41,237 nucleotides of DNA from NCBI GenBank assembly GCA_964604045.1, contig CAZRXM010000004.1:1-41237 (forward strand). Direction: 5' to 3'. Shown here one piece after another: positions 14,682 through 21,575 of this stretch. Below the pieces are notes generated by a model. It did not search any database, had not been told where the DNA came from, and saw only the letters and a list, made by a program, of their open reading frames with translations. The DNA is from DRVP01 sp964604045 (lineage in GTDB: Archaea; Thermoproteota; Bathyarchaeia; Bathyarchaeales; Bathycorpusculaceae). The position numbers and the translations under genes were made by a program. Every line of letters begins with the position of its first letter. Position 1 is the first letter of the stretch.

Positions 14682-15389
14682 TTGAAGGGGGAAGCTGTTC
14701 AGAGGCTTCTTGAAACTCTTGGTGGGAGATACTCCAATGTTTTGGGCATAGACCTTGAAAGCGGACGAGAAGAGGAAATTTTCAAGTGGTTTTTGGCTTC
14801 AATTCTCTTCGGCGCACCTATAACGGAGACTTCTGTCGTTAAAACCTACAAGTGCTTCGAGAAATACGGCGTTTTAACCCCCGAAAGGGTTCTTGAAACG
14901 GGCTGGGATGGACTTGTTAGGATTCTGGATGAGGGAGGCTACACCCGCTACGACTTCAAAACCGCCGACAAACTTCTAGAGGTTATGCGCAACCTAATGG
15001 AGAGGTACGGCGGTAAACTAACGAACCTCTACAATAGGGCAGGAAGCCCCAGAGAGCTGGAGGAGGAGCTGAAAAGTTTGGGGAAAGGCATGGGCGAGGT
15101 TACTGTGAGCATTTTCCTAAGGGAGCTTAGGGACTTGTGGGATAAGGCTAAACCAAACCCAACAAGTCTCGTCGTTTTAGCCGCTAAAAATCTAGGATTG
15201 GTCAGCGAGGAATCCGGCGAGCCCGTTCTGCGGCAGCTTGAAGAGTTTTGGTTTGAAAACGCCGTTGAGGGCAAATCTTTCGTGGACTTTGAAACTGCTT
15301 TGCTTCGCCTCGCCAAAAACTACTGTAGGAAGGCTAAGTGTAGTCTCTGCCCGGTTAGAGGGGAATGCCTAAAACCTAGGACTGTTTAA
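14682..15389 (+). CDS. Endonuclease III-like HhH protein with a C-terminal Fe-S cluster site
   Basis: The protein is about 235 residues. It follows the endonuclease III layout: a helical N-terminal half (FKWFLASILFGAPITETSVV), a helix-hairpin-helix (ELKSLGKGMGEVTVSIFLRE) and a C-terminal cysteine cluster CRKAKCSLCPVRGEC (C-x4-C-x2-C-x5-C). The HhH does not show the LPGVGRKTA Lys of lyase-type enzymes, and the expected VDTHV Asp is replaced by PNPTSLV, so it may be a glycosylase of unusual specificity or a non-catalytic DNA binder. TTG 14682 is chosen because GTATAAATTTT ends about 17 bp upstream, fitting a nearly leaderless transcript; a TTG at 14667 is possible. Its 3' end overlaps the convergent GfcR-like gene by 14 bp. 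Confidence 0.65.
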   Translation: MKGEAVQRLLETLGGRYSNVLGIDLESGREEEIFKWFLASILFGAPITETSVVKTYKCFEKYGVLTPERVLETGWDGLVRILDEGGYTRYDFKTADKLLEVMRNLMERYGGKLTNLYNRAGSPRELEEELKSLGKGMGEVTVSIFLRELRDLWDKAKPNPTSLVVLAAKNLGLVSEESGEPVLRQLEEFWFENAVEGKSFVDFETALLRLAKNYCRKAKCSLCPVRGECLKPRTV

Positions 15390-16110
15390 TATACGTGATA
15401 ACCTCCACTGGGCAGTCTTCGGGAAGTTTAAGCTTCTTTTTCCATTCGTCTCCGATGGCTATTAGGGCGAAGACTCCGGAAATTTCCGCTTTAGCCTTCC
15501 GCACAAGGTTTACGAGGGCTGCTTGGGTTTCACCAGTCTTAATCATGTCGTCTACAATGAGGACGCTGTCCCTCTTCTTTATGGCGTCTTTCGGAACGTA
15601 AAGCGTTATAGTTACGCCTGAATCCTTAAGCACAAAGGTCTCCTCGAGAAACTCCTTTACGCCAACCTCCTTGCTTCTCTTGGCTATGACAAGGTTTACG
15701 CCTAAAGCGTTGGCCACCATAGTCGCTATGGGGATGCCGTCTACAGCCGCCGTGAATACCTTCGTCACCCGTTTTCCAGCAAAGTTTGCAAGGGCATGGT
15801 TGGCTGCCTGCTGTAGAATGTGGAAGTCGCCTATGATGTCGGTGTTATCGAAGTAGCCGTCCTCGTCGAACTTTATGCGGCTTCTAATCTCGTTTTCTAA
15901 GCCGACGAACTTGGACAAAACTTTCCAGAGCTGCTTGGCGCGGGCGGTGTTCGGCAAAACATGGCCCTTTGCATACCTGCTCAGTACAGTGACTGGCAAG
16001 CCCGTTTTGGCTGAAAGCTCGCGGTATGTGATGTTCTTCTTGTATTTGGCTGTTCGAAGAAGATCAATGGTCATCAGACGCAGTTTAAGCTCCTCCGCGT
16101 GGGTACTCAT
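15376..16110 (-). CDS. GfcR-type regulator: HTH domain fused to an orotate-PRTase-like domain
   Basis: The 244-residue protein has an N-terminal helix-turn-helix (ITYRELSAKTGLPVTVLSRY, residues 27-46) followed by a phosphoribosyltransferase domain with the PRPP motif DSVLIVDDMIKTGETQAALV and the segment KVFTAAVDGIPIATMVANAL. This fusion is the archaeal family that includes GfcR, a sugar-metabolism regulator in haloarchaea; other members are annotated as PyrE-like. The acidic pair VDDM and following TGET suggest it still binds a phosphoribosyl ligand. The promoter region (16111-16206) contains TTATAAATTT and GTATAATG. Its targets are unknown here; no pyrimidine or sugar operon adjoins it. Confidence 0.82.
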   Translation of the reverse strand: MSTHAEELKLRLMTIDLLRTAKYKKNITYRELSAKTGLPVTVLSRYAKGHVLPNTARAKQLWKVLSKFVGLENEIRSRIKFDEDGYFDNTDIIGDFHILQQAANHALANFAGKRVTKVFTAAVDGIPIATMVANALGVNLVIAKRSKEVGVKEFLEETFVLKDSGVTITLYVPKDAIKKRDSVLIVDDMIKTGETQAALVNLVRKAKAEISGVFALIAIGDEWKKKLKLPEDCPVEVITYIKQS

Positions 16111-16206
16111 TATCCCCTACTCCTCAACATTATACAAGGACTAGTAAATTCAGCCCGCTTACACCTAGTTGTTAAAAACCAAATTTATAATTTCCGCTTA
16201 AAACTT

Positions 16207-17157
16207 TCACGGAGCCTTTGCGAGGATTACCTTGACGGAGTATTTTAACCCACCGCGGTAAACAGTTAAATTGACCTTTTCGCCGGCTTCCCGTTTGTGG
16301 ATCTCGCTTAGAAGCTTCTCAATCCTCGTTATGGGAACGTTATCCATTGCCAATATTATGTCGCCGGGGGTGATGCCGGCTTCGTCAGCTGGGCTTCCCA
16401 CAACGACCCGTGTAACAAGCACACCCTCAGCCAGTGGTATCCCATAATAGTCGGAGATTTCCTTGGTAAGGGTTAAGCCTATTATCCCGAGCCAGGGTTT
16501 CATGTGGGCTCCTTTGGCGATTATGTCGTAGGCGCATTTTTTCGCCGAGTTTATCGGGATGGCGAATCCTATTCCGTGGGCAAAGGGAATAATCGCCGTG
16601 TTGATGGCAACCACTCTGCCGTTGGTGTCCACCAGCGGGCCGCCGCTGTTCCCTGGGTTTATAGCGGCATCTGTTTGGACGAGGTTTTCTAGCAGCTCGT
16701 TCTGCGACTCTATGGTGCGGTTTAAAGCGCTTATGACGCCTGAAGTTACTGTGGGCCCTCCGGCCAGGCCGAACGGGTTGCCTATGGCGTAAACACGTTG
16801 GCCTATCCTAAGCTTGTCCGAGTCGCCTAGCTCCGCATAAACCAGACCCTTCTTGTCGATCTTAACCACTGCTATGTCGTGGATTGCACACGTGCCAAGT
16901 AGCCTCCCCTCTAAAACCTCGCCGTTCCAAAGGGTTACGGCTACGCGTTTCGCTTCTTGGACAACGTGGTTGTTGGTTATTATGTGGCCATCCCCGTCTA
17001 TTATCGTGCCGGAGCCCATCCCCTTAACCGGAAAAACCCGATAGAAAATGTCTTGGACTAGTTTCACGGTGCTTATGTTTACGACGCTTTTGCTCACCCT
17101 TTCTAGAACGTCTAAAACTTTCGACTCGTCGTTTGAAACCAAACGGTTCCCCACCAA
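16207..17157 (-). CDS. HtrA/DegP-type serine protease with one PDZ domain
   Basis: The 316-residue protein has the trypsin-like fold with a complete triad: His64 (TNNHVV), Asp94 (IHDIAVVKI) and Ser171 (NPGNSGGPL). A PDZ domain follows (about residues 218-310, starting KPWLGIIGLTL, with ADEAGITPGDIILAMDNVPI). No signal peptide or membrane anchor is visible at the N-terminus (MVGNRLVSNDESKVLDVLER), so it is expected in the cytoplasm, unlike DegP. Its role would be quality control of damaged proteins. It lies between the GfcR-like regulator and the MFS transporter, all on the minus strand but with separate promoter-sized gaps. One PDZ domain is typical of archaeal members. Confidence 0.92.
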   Translation of the reverse strand: MVGNRLVSNDESKVLDVLERVSKSVVNISTVKLVQDIFYRVFPVKGMGSGTIIDGDGHIITNNHVVQEAKRVAVTLWNGEVLEGRLLGTCAIHDIAVVKIDKKGLVYAELGDSDKLRIGQRVYAIGNPFGLAGGPTVTSGVISALNRTIESQNELLENLVQTDAAINPGNSGGPLVDTNGRVVAINTAIIPFAHGIGFAIPINSAKKCAYDIIAKGAHMKPWLGIIGLTLTKEISDYYGIPLAEGVLVTRVVVGSPADEAGITPGDIILAMDNVPITRIEKLLSEIHKREAGEKVNLTVYRGGLKYSVKVILAKAP

Positions 17158-17177
17158 AATAGGCGCCTATTAGGATT

Positions 17178-18380
17178 TTACGTTTTCTGTTCCGCCAACT
17201 GTAGCGAATAGGCTTTCAATAGGAAGACCACTGCAGCGGTTTGGGTTGCCACAACATAGAGTACTATAGCTGGGTAGGGCGGGTTTATGGTGGCTATTAA
17301 ACCGTAAACAAAGCCGCCGGCAAGCATGCCCATACCGTAGGCTGTGTTGAAGACGCCGTAGGCTGTGCCCCGAGAAGTTAGAGGTGCAAAGTCTGAAACG
17401 GCGGCGCGGTAGATGGACTCTTGCATGCCTAAAACTAGGCCGAAAAACACAGCGGCGGCCAGCACTGCGGCTAGGTTTGTGTCGGCTAAGGCGAACAGTG
17501 ATGGAAAAACCGAGAGGATGAAGGGCAAAGTCAAAACCTTAATCTTGTACCTGTCATAGGAGTATCCAGCCAAAAAGGCTGTGGGAGCGTCCACCCCCTG
17601 GATCAGCGTATATATGAGTGGAACAATCCACTGCATTTTCAAAGGTTCAAGGATCGCCGAAGCCTTTAAAAGTATAAGCTCGTAGGGTACAAGCCCCACG
17701 GCGTTTAGCACCACAGCTAAAGTGTAAATGTAGAAGGCTGTTCCGAGTTTTTTATCGACCCCTTTTTCCGCCTTCTCCACTTCAGTCGGCTTCGCTGACC
17801 TGATCTTCCTGTAAGTGAAGGCTAGGAAAGCCATCAGTAGTAGGAAGGGCGCGAACAGTAGGCTTAGGGTTTGACTGTAGTTGTTTCCGCTGTAAAACAT
17901 TAAAGCCGCAACAAGGATCGGGCCCAGAATAGCGCCCACCTGGTCTAATAGTTCATGGATTCCGAAGGCTTTTCCAGCTCCAACTCCTCTGCTCACAATG
18001 GACAGCACAGCGTCCCTAGCCGGAGCCCGGACGGCTTTTCCAACACGCTCAAACAACACGAGGATTACTGCTATCCACCAAAGGTTTGTGAAGCCTAAAA
18101 GCGGAATAGCCACTATAAGCCCGTATCCGAGAAAGATGAAAGCCCAATAAGCCCTAGTGGTGTCAGCTAGAACCCCACTGACAAGCCTTAAAGCGTAACC
18201 TAAAAACTCTCCCAGACGACCAGCGAAAACTATAATGAAGGCTGAGGCTCCCAAAAAAGCCAGATAGCCCGGAACAATTCCCCGGGAACCCTCGTAAACA
18301 ACGTCTCCGAGAAGGCTGACAATCCCAAGGAGAAGGATTGCCGCGTAAACCCCTTTCGCACTGTTAGATTCTGAACGCAT
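17178..18380 (-). CDS. MFS transporter
   Basis: The 400-residue protein shows 12 predicted spans in two halves with a charged central loop (YRKIRSAKPTEVEKAEKGVDKK, about residues 208-229). In the first half, GRLGEFLGYALRLVSGVLAD resembles the loop 2-3 signature of the major facilitator superfamily; FERVGKAVRAPARDAVLS is a conserved basic segment between spans 4 and 5. It is close to the archaeal efflux-type MFS group, but no substrate is implied. It starts 6 bp after the fRMsr stop on the same strand, so the two are probably co-transcribed; whether that implies a link to oxidised amino acids is speculative. Confidence 0.85.
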   Translation of the reverse strand: MRSESNSAKGVYAAILLLGIVSLLGDVVYEGSRGIVPGYLAFLGASAFIIVFAGRLGEFLGYALRLVSGVLADTTRAYWAFIFLGYGLIVAIPLLGFTNLWWIAVILVLFERVGKAVRAPARDAVLSIVSRGVGAGKAFGIHELLDQVGAILGPILVAALMFYSGNNYSQTLSLLFAPFLLLMAFLAFTYRKIRSAKPTEVEKAEKGVDKKLGTAFYIYTLAVVLNAVGLVPYELILLKASAILEPLKMQWIVPLIYTLIQGVDAPTAFLAGYSYDRYKIKVLTLPFILSVFPSLFALADTNLAAVLAAAVFFGLVLGMQESIYRAAVSDFAPLTSRGTAYGVFNTAYGMGMLAGGFVYGLIATINPPYPAIVLYVVATQTAAVVFLLKAYSLQLAEQKT

Positions 18381-18386
18381 TGACCC

Positions 18387-18863
18387 TTATCCTACCCCTA
18401 GAGCAGTTAACATTTTCGCTATTCTTTCAAGCCACTCCCCGTCCTTCTCGTCAAAACTCCCATACTCGTCGCTGTCCACGTCGAGGACCGCCACAACATC
18501 ACCGCCCCCATCAAACAAGGGGACAGCTATCTCCGACTTGGACCTAGGGTCGCAAGCAATGTGTCCCGGAAACTCGTGGACGTTTGGCACTATAACCGTT
18601 TTACCGGTTCGAGCGCATTTTCCGCAAACGCCAGTGTAAGCAATCTGGGTGCAGGCTGGAGGCCCCTCCGAGGGGCCAAGTTCAAGATAGTTTTCCCTCG
18701 GAAAGTAGAATCCAACCCAGAAATAATATGGGATTTCCTCCTTCAGAATCTTACATGCAGCCTTCAATCTCTCGGCGAGCGTTCTACCCTTTAGGGAAGC
18801 TTTAATCCTTTCCAAGCACTTTTCGTAAAGTCTATCCTTGTCTATGGGGCTTTTTTCGGGCAA
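18387..18863 (-). CDS. Free methionine-(R)-sulfoxide reductase (GAF-domain fRMsr)
   Basis: The 158-residue GAF protein carries the fRMsr signature: YFWVGFYF (residues 47-54), PACTQIAYTGVCGKCARTG, VPNVHEFPGHIACDPRS and SEIAVPLFD. Cysteines 71, 80 and 104 correspond in spacing to the three redox-active Cys of the E. coli enzyme; Cys83 is additional. The enzyme reduces free methionine-R-sulfoxide using thioredoxin-type electrons. The length matches the family and the C-terminus ends with VVAVLDVDSDEYGSFDE, the usual helix-strand segment. It precedes the MFS transporter by 6 bp on the minus strand. Divergent to it is the FKBP gene, with a probable promoter between them. Confidence 0.88.
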   Translation of the reverse strand: MPEKSPIDKDRLYEKCLERIKASLKGRTLAERLKAACKILKEEIPYYFWVGFYFPRENYLELGPSEGPPACTQIAYTGVCGKCARTGKTVIVPNVHEFPGHIACDPRSKSEIAVPLFDGGGDVVAVLDVDSDEYGSFDEKDGEWLERIAKMLTALGVG

Positions 18864-18972
18864 GTTTTCGCCTCCAGCGGATTGTGTTATGTCTAAAGGG
18901 GTTTTGATGAGATAAAGCTTTTATCGAAGCTTTAGGCTTAGTTTGGCAAATACCCGTGCAGATGGTGTCTTC

Positions 18973-19692
18973 ATGGCCTTGCAGAAAGGCGACTTCATCC
19001 TAATAGACTACGTTGCAAGGGTTAAGGAAACAGGCGAAGTTTTCGACACAACCATTGAAGAAGTTGCCAAAAAGGAACGCCTCTACAAGGAGGGCGAAAT
19101 CTACGAGCCGAAGCTGGTTGTGGTGGGCGAGGGCTGGGTTCTAAAAGCTCTAGATGAAAGCTTCTTGTCCATGGAAGTTGGAAAACCATCTGTTGTTGAA
19201 ATTCCCCCGGAGAAAGCCTTCGGTCTCCGGGACCCTGAGAAGGTTAGACGTGTACCATTAAAGCAGTTGACGGCGAGGGGTATAACACCGTCTATTGGCA
19301 TGCGCATCGAGTATGATGGCAAAACTGCCATTGTGAGGGCTATAGGCGCTGGAAGAGTTTTGCTTGACTTTAACCCTCCGCTGGCTGGGAAAACCCTCGT
19401 TTACGAGGTTACAGTCAAGAAGAAGCTTGAAGCCGAGGAGGAGAAAATTGCTGCCTTAATCCACCGTCGAATACCAGCGGTTGAATTGGAAAAGTTCAAG
19501 TTCAACGTGAAAGCCAAAACCCTCAGCATAGAAATGCCTGAAGAAGCCTTCTACCTCGAGGGGATTCAAGTGGCGAAAAGGGGTATAGCCCTAGACATCC
19601 AAAGGTTTTTCCCAGAAATCACAACGGTGAAGTTCATAGAAACCTTCAAGCGGGCTGAAGTAGCGGCTAGAGAAGGCCAGGCGCAGGCTTAG
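18973..19692 (+). CDS. FKBP-type peptidyl-prolyl cis-trans isomerase, long archaeal form
   Basis: From ATG 18973 the product is about 239 residues: MALQKGDFILIDYVARVKET at the N-terminus, then the FKBP core (GEVFDTTIEEVAKK, VVGEGWVLKALDESFLSMEV, IPPEKAFGLRD) interrupted by the insert-in-flap domain (KVRRVPLKQLTARGITPSIG to VLLDFNPPLAGKTLVYEVTV). An extra C-terminal domain of about 95 residues follows. This long archaeal FKBP has isomerase plus chaperone activity. An in-frame TTG at 18943 exists, but GGTG lies before ATG 18973. An AAAGCTTTTATCG stretch near 18915 could be the TATA box. The gene end overlaps the convergent egsA by 4 bp. Confidence 0.9.
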   Translation: MALQKGDFILIDYVARVKETGEVFDTTIEEVAKKERLYKEGEIYEPKLVVVGEGWVLKALDESFLSMEVGKPSVVEIPPEKAFGLRDPEKVRRVPLKQLTARGITPSIGMRIEYDGKTAIVRAIGAGRVLLDFNPPLAGKTLVYEVTVKKKLEAEEEKIAALIHRRIPAVELEKFKFNVKAKTLSIEMPEEAFYLEGIQVAKRGIALDIQRFFPEITTVKFIETFKRAEVAAREGQAQA

Positions 19693-20753
19693 ATAACCTC
19701 CGTCTGTTTAGCCAACCTTCTACATCCATCCATACTTAGATTCAGCTTACTCAGGATGGTGTAGCGTTCAGGCCTAATAGAAGGCGCTATGAACAGTGCT
19801 TTGACAACCTCCTCCTCCGTCAACCCCAATTCTTCGGCGTTTGTGGGTGCTCCCACGGATTTGAGGGTCTCTCTGATTCGCTGCCAGTCCAAGCCGTGAA
19901 GGTGGGCCATCATTATGGTTCCCACACCGCACTTCTCGCCGTGCATGGTGTTGTTTGGCTTTATTACGTCGACGGCGTGGCTGAACAAGTGTTCTGAGCC
20001 GCTGCATGGGCGGCTGCTTCCAGCAATGCTCATGGCCACGCCGCAGCTTATTAGGGCTTCGAGGAGCACCCGCAGTCCCTCCACGTTTCCAGGCTTGATT
20101 TTTTGGGCGTTCCGCATCACAAGTTCGGCGCTCATTAGGGCAAGGCTGGCAGCGTAATCCCCATAGTATTCGCCAACCTCGTCATGTGCCAGTTTCCAGT
20201 CTCTGACAGCGGTGAACTTTGCAATAACATCTCCGCAGCCGCTTGCAATAAGCCTGTAAGGCGCCTTTAATATTATGTTCGTGTCGGCTATGATGGCTAT
20301 GGGCGCTTGAGCGATTATCGAGTAAGGCTTTTCTAACCCCTTGATGGATGATAGGGGACTTGCGATGCCATCGTGGGACGCTGTTGTCGGGACACTTATG
20401 AAGGGCACTTTTCGGCGGGCTGAGCTTAACTTTGCAACGTCTATTTTTGTTCCGCCGCCAACTCCCAAAACCACTTGGGGCTTTAAATCCTTAATCTTCT
20501 CCTCAACAGCCCTCACATCCCACATGGTGGCCGTTTCAACCTTAAGGGTTTCAACCTTCAAGCCTTCGCTTTCCAGGATAGCCCTTACGGTTTTGCCGGC
20601 AACCTCTTCGGTCTTGGAGCCCGTGATTATTAGGGCCGACTCCGTAAACCCAAGCCTCTGGAAGATTTCAGCAACCAGCTCTATTACGCCTTCTCCAACA
20701 ACGACTTCCCTTGGAAGCTGCATCCAGTGATGTTTCAACGGCAAACTGATCAC
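19689..20753 (-). CDS. egsA: sn-Glycerol-1-phosphate dehydrogenase
   Basis: The 354-residue protein is the archaeal enzyme that reduces dihydroxyacetone phosphate to sn-glycerol-1-phosphate, the backbone of archaeal ether lipids. Motifs visible are LPREVVVGEGVI, VLGVGGGTKIDVAKL (NAD(P)-binding), ISVPTTASHDGIASPLSSIK, ASGCGDVIAKFTAVRDWKLA, and the Zn site around SRPCSGSEHLFSHAVD and NTMHGEKCGVGTIMMAHLHG. Length and order fit the family. The longest start is a GTG at 20753; an in-frame ATG at 20723 would remove ten residues. The gene is divergent from psmB. Its presence is the clearest evidence that the window is archaeal. Confidence 0.96.
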   Translation of the reverse strand: MISLPLKHHWMQLPREVVVGEGVIELVAEIFQRLGFTESALIITGSKTEEVAGKTVRAILESEGLKVETLKVETATMWDVRAVEEKIKDLKPQVVLGVGGGTKIDVAKLSSARRKVPFISVPTTASHDGIASPLSSIKGLEKPYSIIAQAPIAIIADTNIILKAPYRLIASGCGDVIAKFTAVRDWKLAHDEVGEYYGDYAASLALMSAELVMRNAQKIKPGNVEGLRVLLEALISCGVAMSIAGSSRPCSGSEHLFSHAVDVIKPNNTMHGEKCGVGTIMMAHLHGLDWQRIRETLKSVGAPTNAEELGLTEEEVVKALFIAPSIRPERYTILSKLNLSMDGCRRLAKQTEVI

Positions 20754-20837
20754 TACGCTGGCTTTAACTAACCTTCAACGTTCCAAAACTTAAAACTCTT
20801 TTGAAAAACCCGTGAGAAACCCCCTCTCTGAAACGCA

Positions 20838-20847
20838 ATATTAATAA
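20838..20847 (+). promoter_or_regulatory. TATA box for psmB-fttA
   Basis: ATATTAATAA lies about 80 bp before the psmB start. A transcript from about 20868 would have a leader of 50-60 bases, which holds an AGGAG ribosome binding site. That leader is longer than for most genes in this window. Confidence 0.45.
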
Positions 20848-20873
20848 ACTTGCCATGCATGATTACAGATGCT

Positions 20874-20887
20874 ACTTCCTCGGAAGT
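20874..20887. promoter_or_regulatory. Inverted repeat in the psmB leader
   Basis: ACTTCC and GGAAGT are separated by two bases and lie just after the inferred transcription start of psmB, close to the TATA box at 20838-20847. Such a placement would suit a repressor site for the psmB-fttA unit, or a short RNA hairpin with a tight loop. Only the symmetry is seen; regulation is inferred. Confidence 0.3.
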
Positions 20888-20919
20888 CAACATGGCGGCA
20901 TGTCAGATTCTAGGAGAAA

Positions 20920-21564
20920 ATGATAATGAACGCAAATCATGTAGTTGATAGGTTTACGTTAAAGGGCACAACCACCGTAGGCGTTGTCTGCAGGGACGGT
21001 GTAATCCTAGCCTCTGACACCAGAGTAACCATGGGCTTCTTTGTAGCGCATAAACATGGAAAGAAGATTTACAAGATAGACGACCACCTAGCCATGACCA
21101 TCGCTGGAACAGTGGCGGACGCGCAGAGAACCGTGGACATTTTAACAGCTAACGCCCAACTCTACAAAATTAATACGGGCAGACCCATACCGATAAGTTC
21201 GGCTGCAAGGCTCGTGGCAAACCTCCTCTTCTCAGCGAGGCACATGCCCCTAATAACCCAAGTGCTCATAGGGGGAATCGACGACACAGGCCCTCACGTG
21301 TTTTCGCTGGACCCCCTGGGAAGCTTAACTGAAGAAAAATGTGTTGCCACGGGGTCCGGCTCACCGGTGGCTTACGGCGTCCTCGAAGACCAGTTTAAGG
21401 AGGGCATGACTGTTGAGGAAGCTCTCCCGGTTGTTGCTAAAGCCGTTGACTCCGCCATGAAGAGGGACGCGGCCAGTGGAGATGATTTCAACATCGCCGT
21501 GATCGATGCTAATGGCTTTAGGGAGTTGACGGTTGAAGAGAAGAAGAGGCTTTTGGCAAAGTAG
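20920..21564 (+). CDS. psmB: Proteasome beta subunit
   Basis: The 214-residue precursor has a short propeptide ending at LKG, then the mature catalytic N-terminus TTTVGVVCRDGVILASDTR. Catalytic Thr is residue 17 here, with the active-site Lys in HKHGKKIYKID and the SGSGSP-like loop (ATGSGSPVAYGVLE) plus RDAASGDDFNIAV near the end. Fourteen copies form the two inner rings of the 20S proteasome. AGGAG precedes two adjacent candidate starts, ATG 20920 and ATG 20926; the second has the better spacing. The gene stops 11 bp before the fttA start, an arrangement linking protein turnover and transcription termination genes. No alpha-subunit gene lies in this window. Confidence 0.96.
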   Translation: MIMNANHVVDRFTLKGTTTVGVVCRDGVILASDTRVTMGFFVAHKHGKKIYKIDDHLAMTIAGTVADAQRTVDILTANAQLYKINTGRPIPISSAARLVANLLFSARHMPLITQVLIGGIDDTGPHVFSLDPLGSLTEEKCVATGSGSPVAYGVLEDQFKEGMTVEEALPVVAKAVDSAMKRDAASGDDFNIAVIDANGFRELTVEEKKRLLAK

Positions 21565-21575
21565 GGAAGTCTGAA

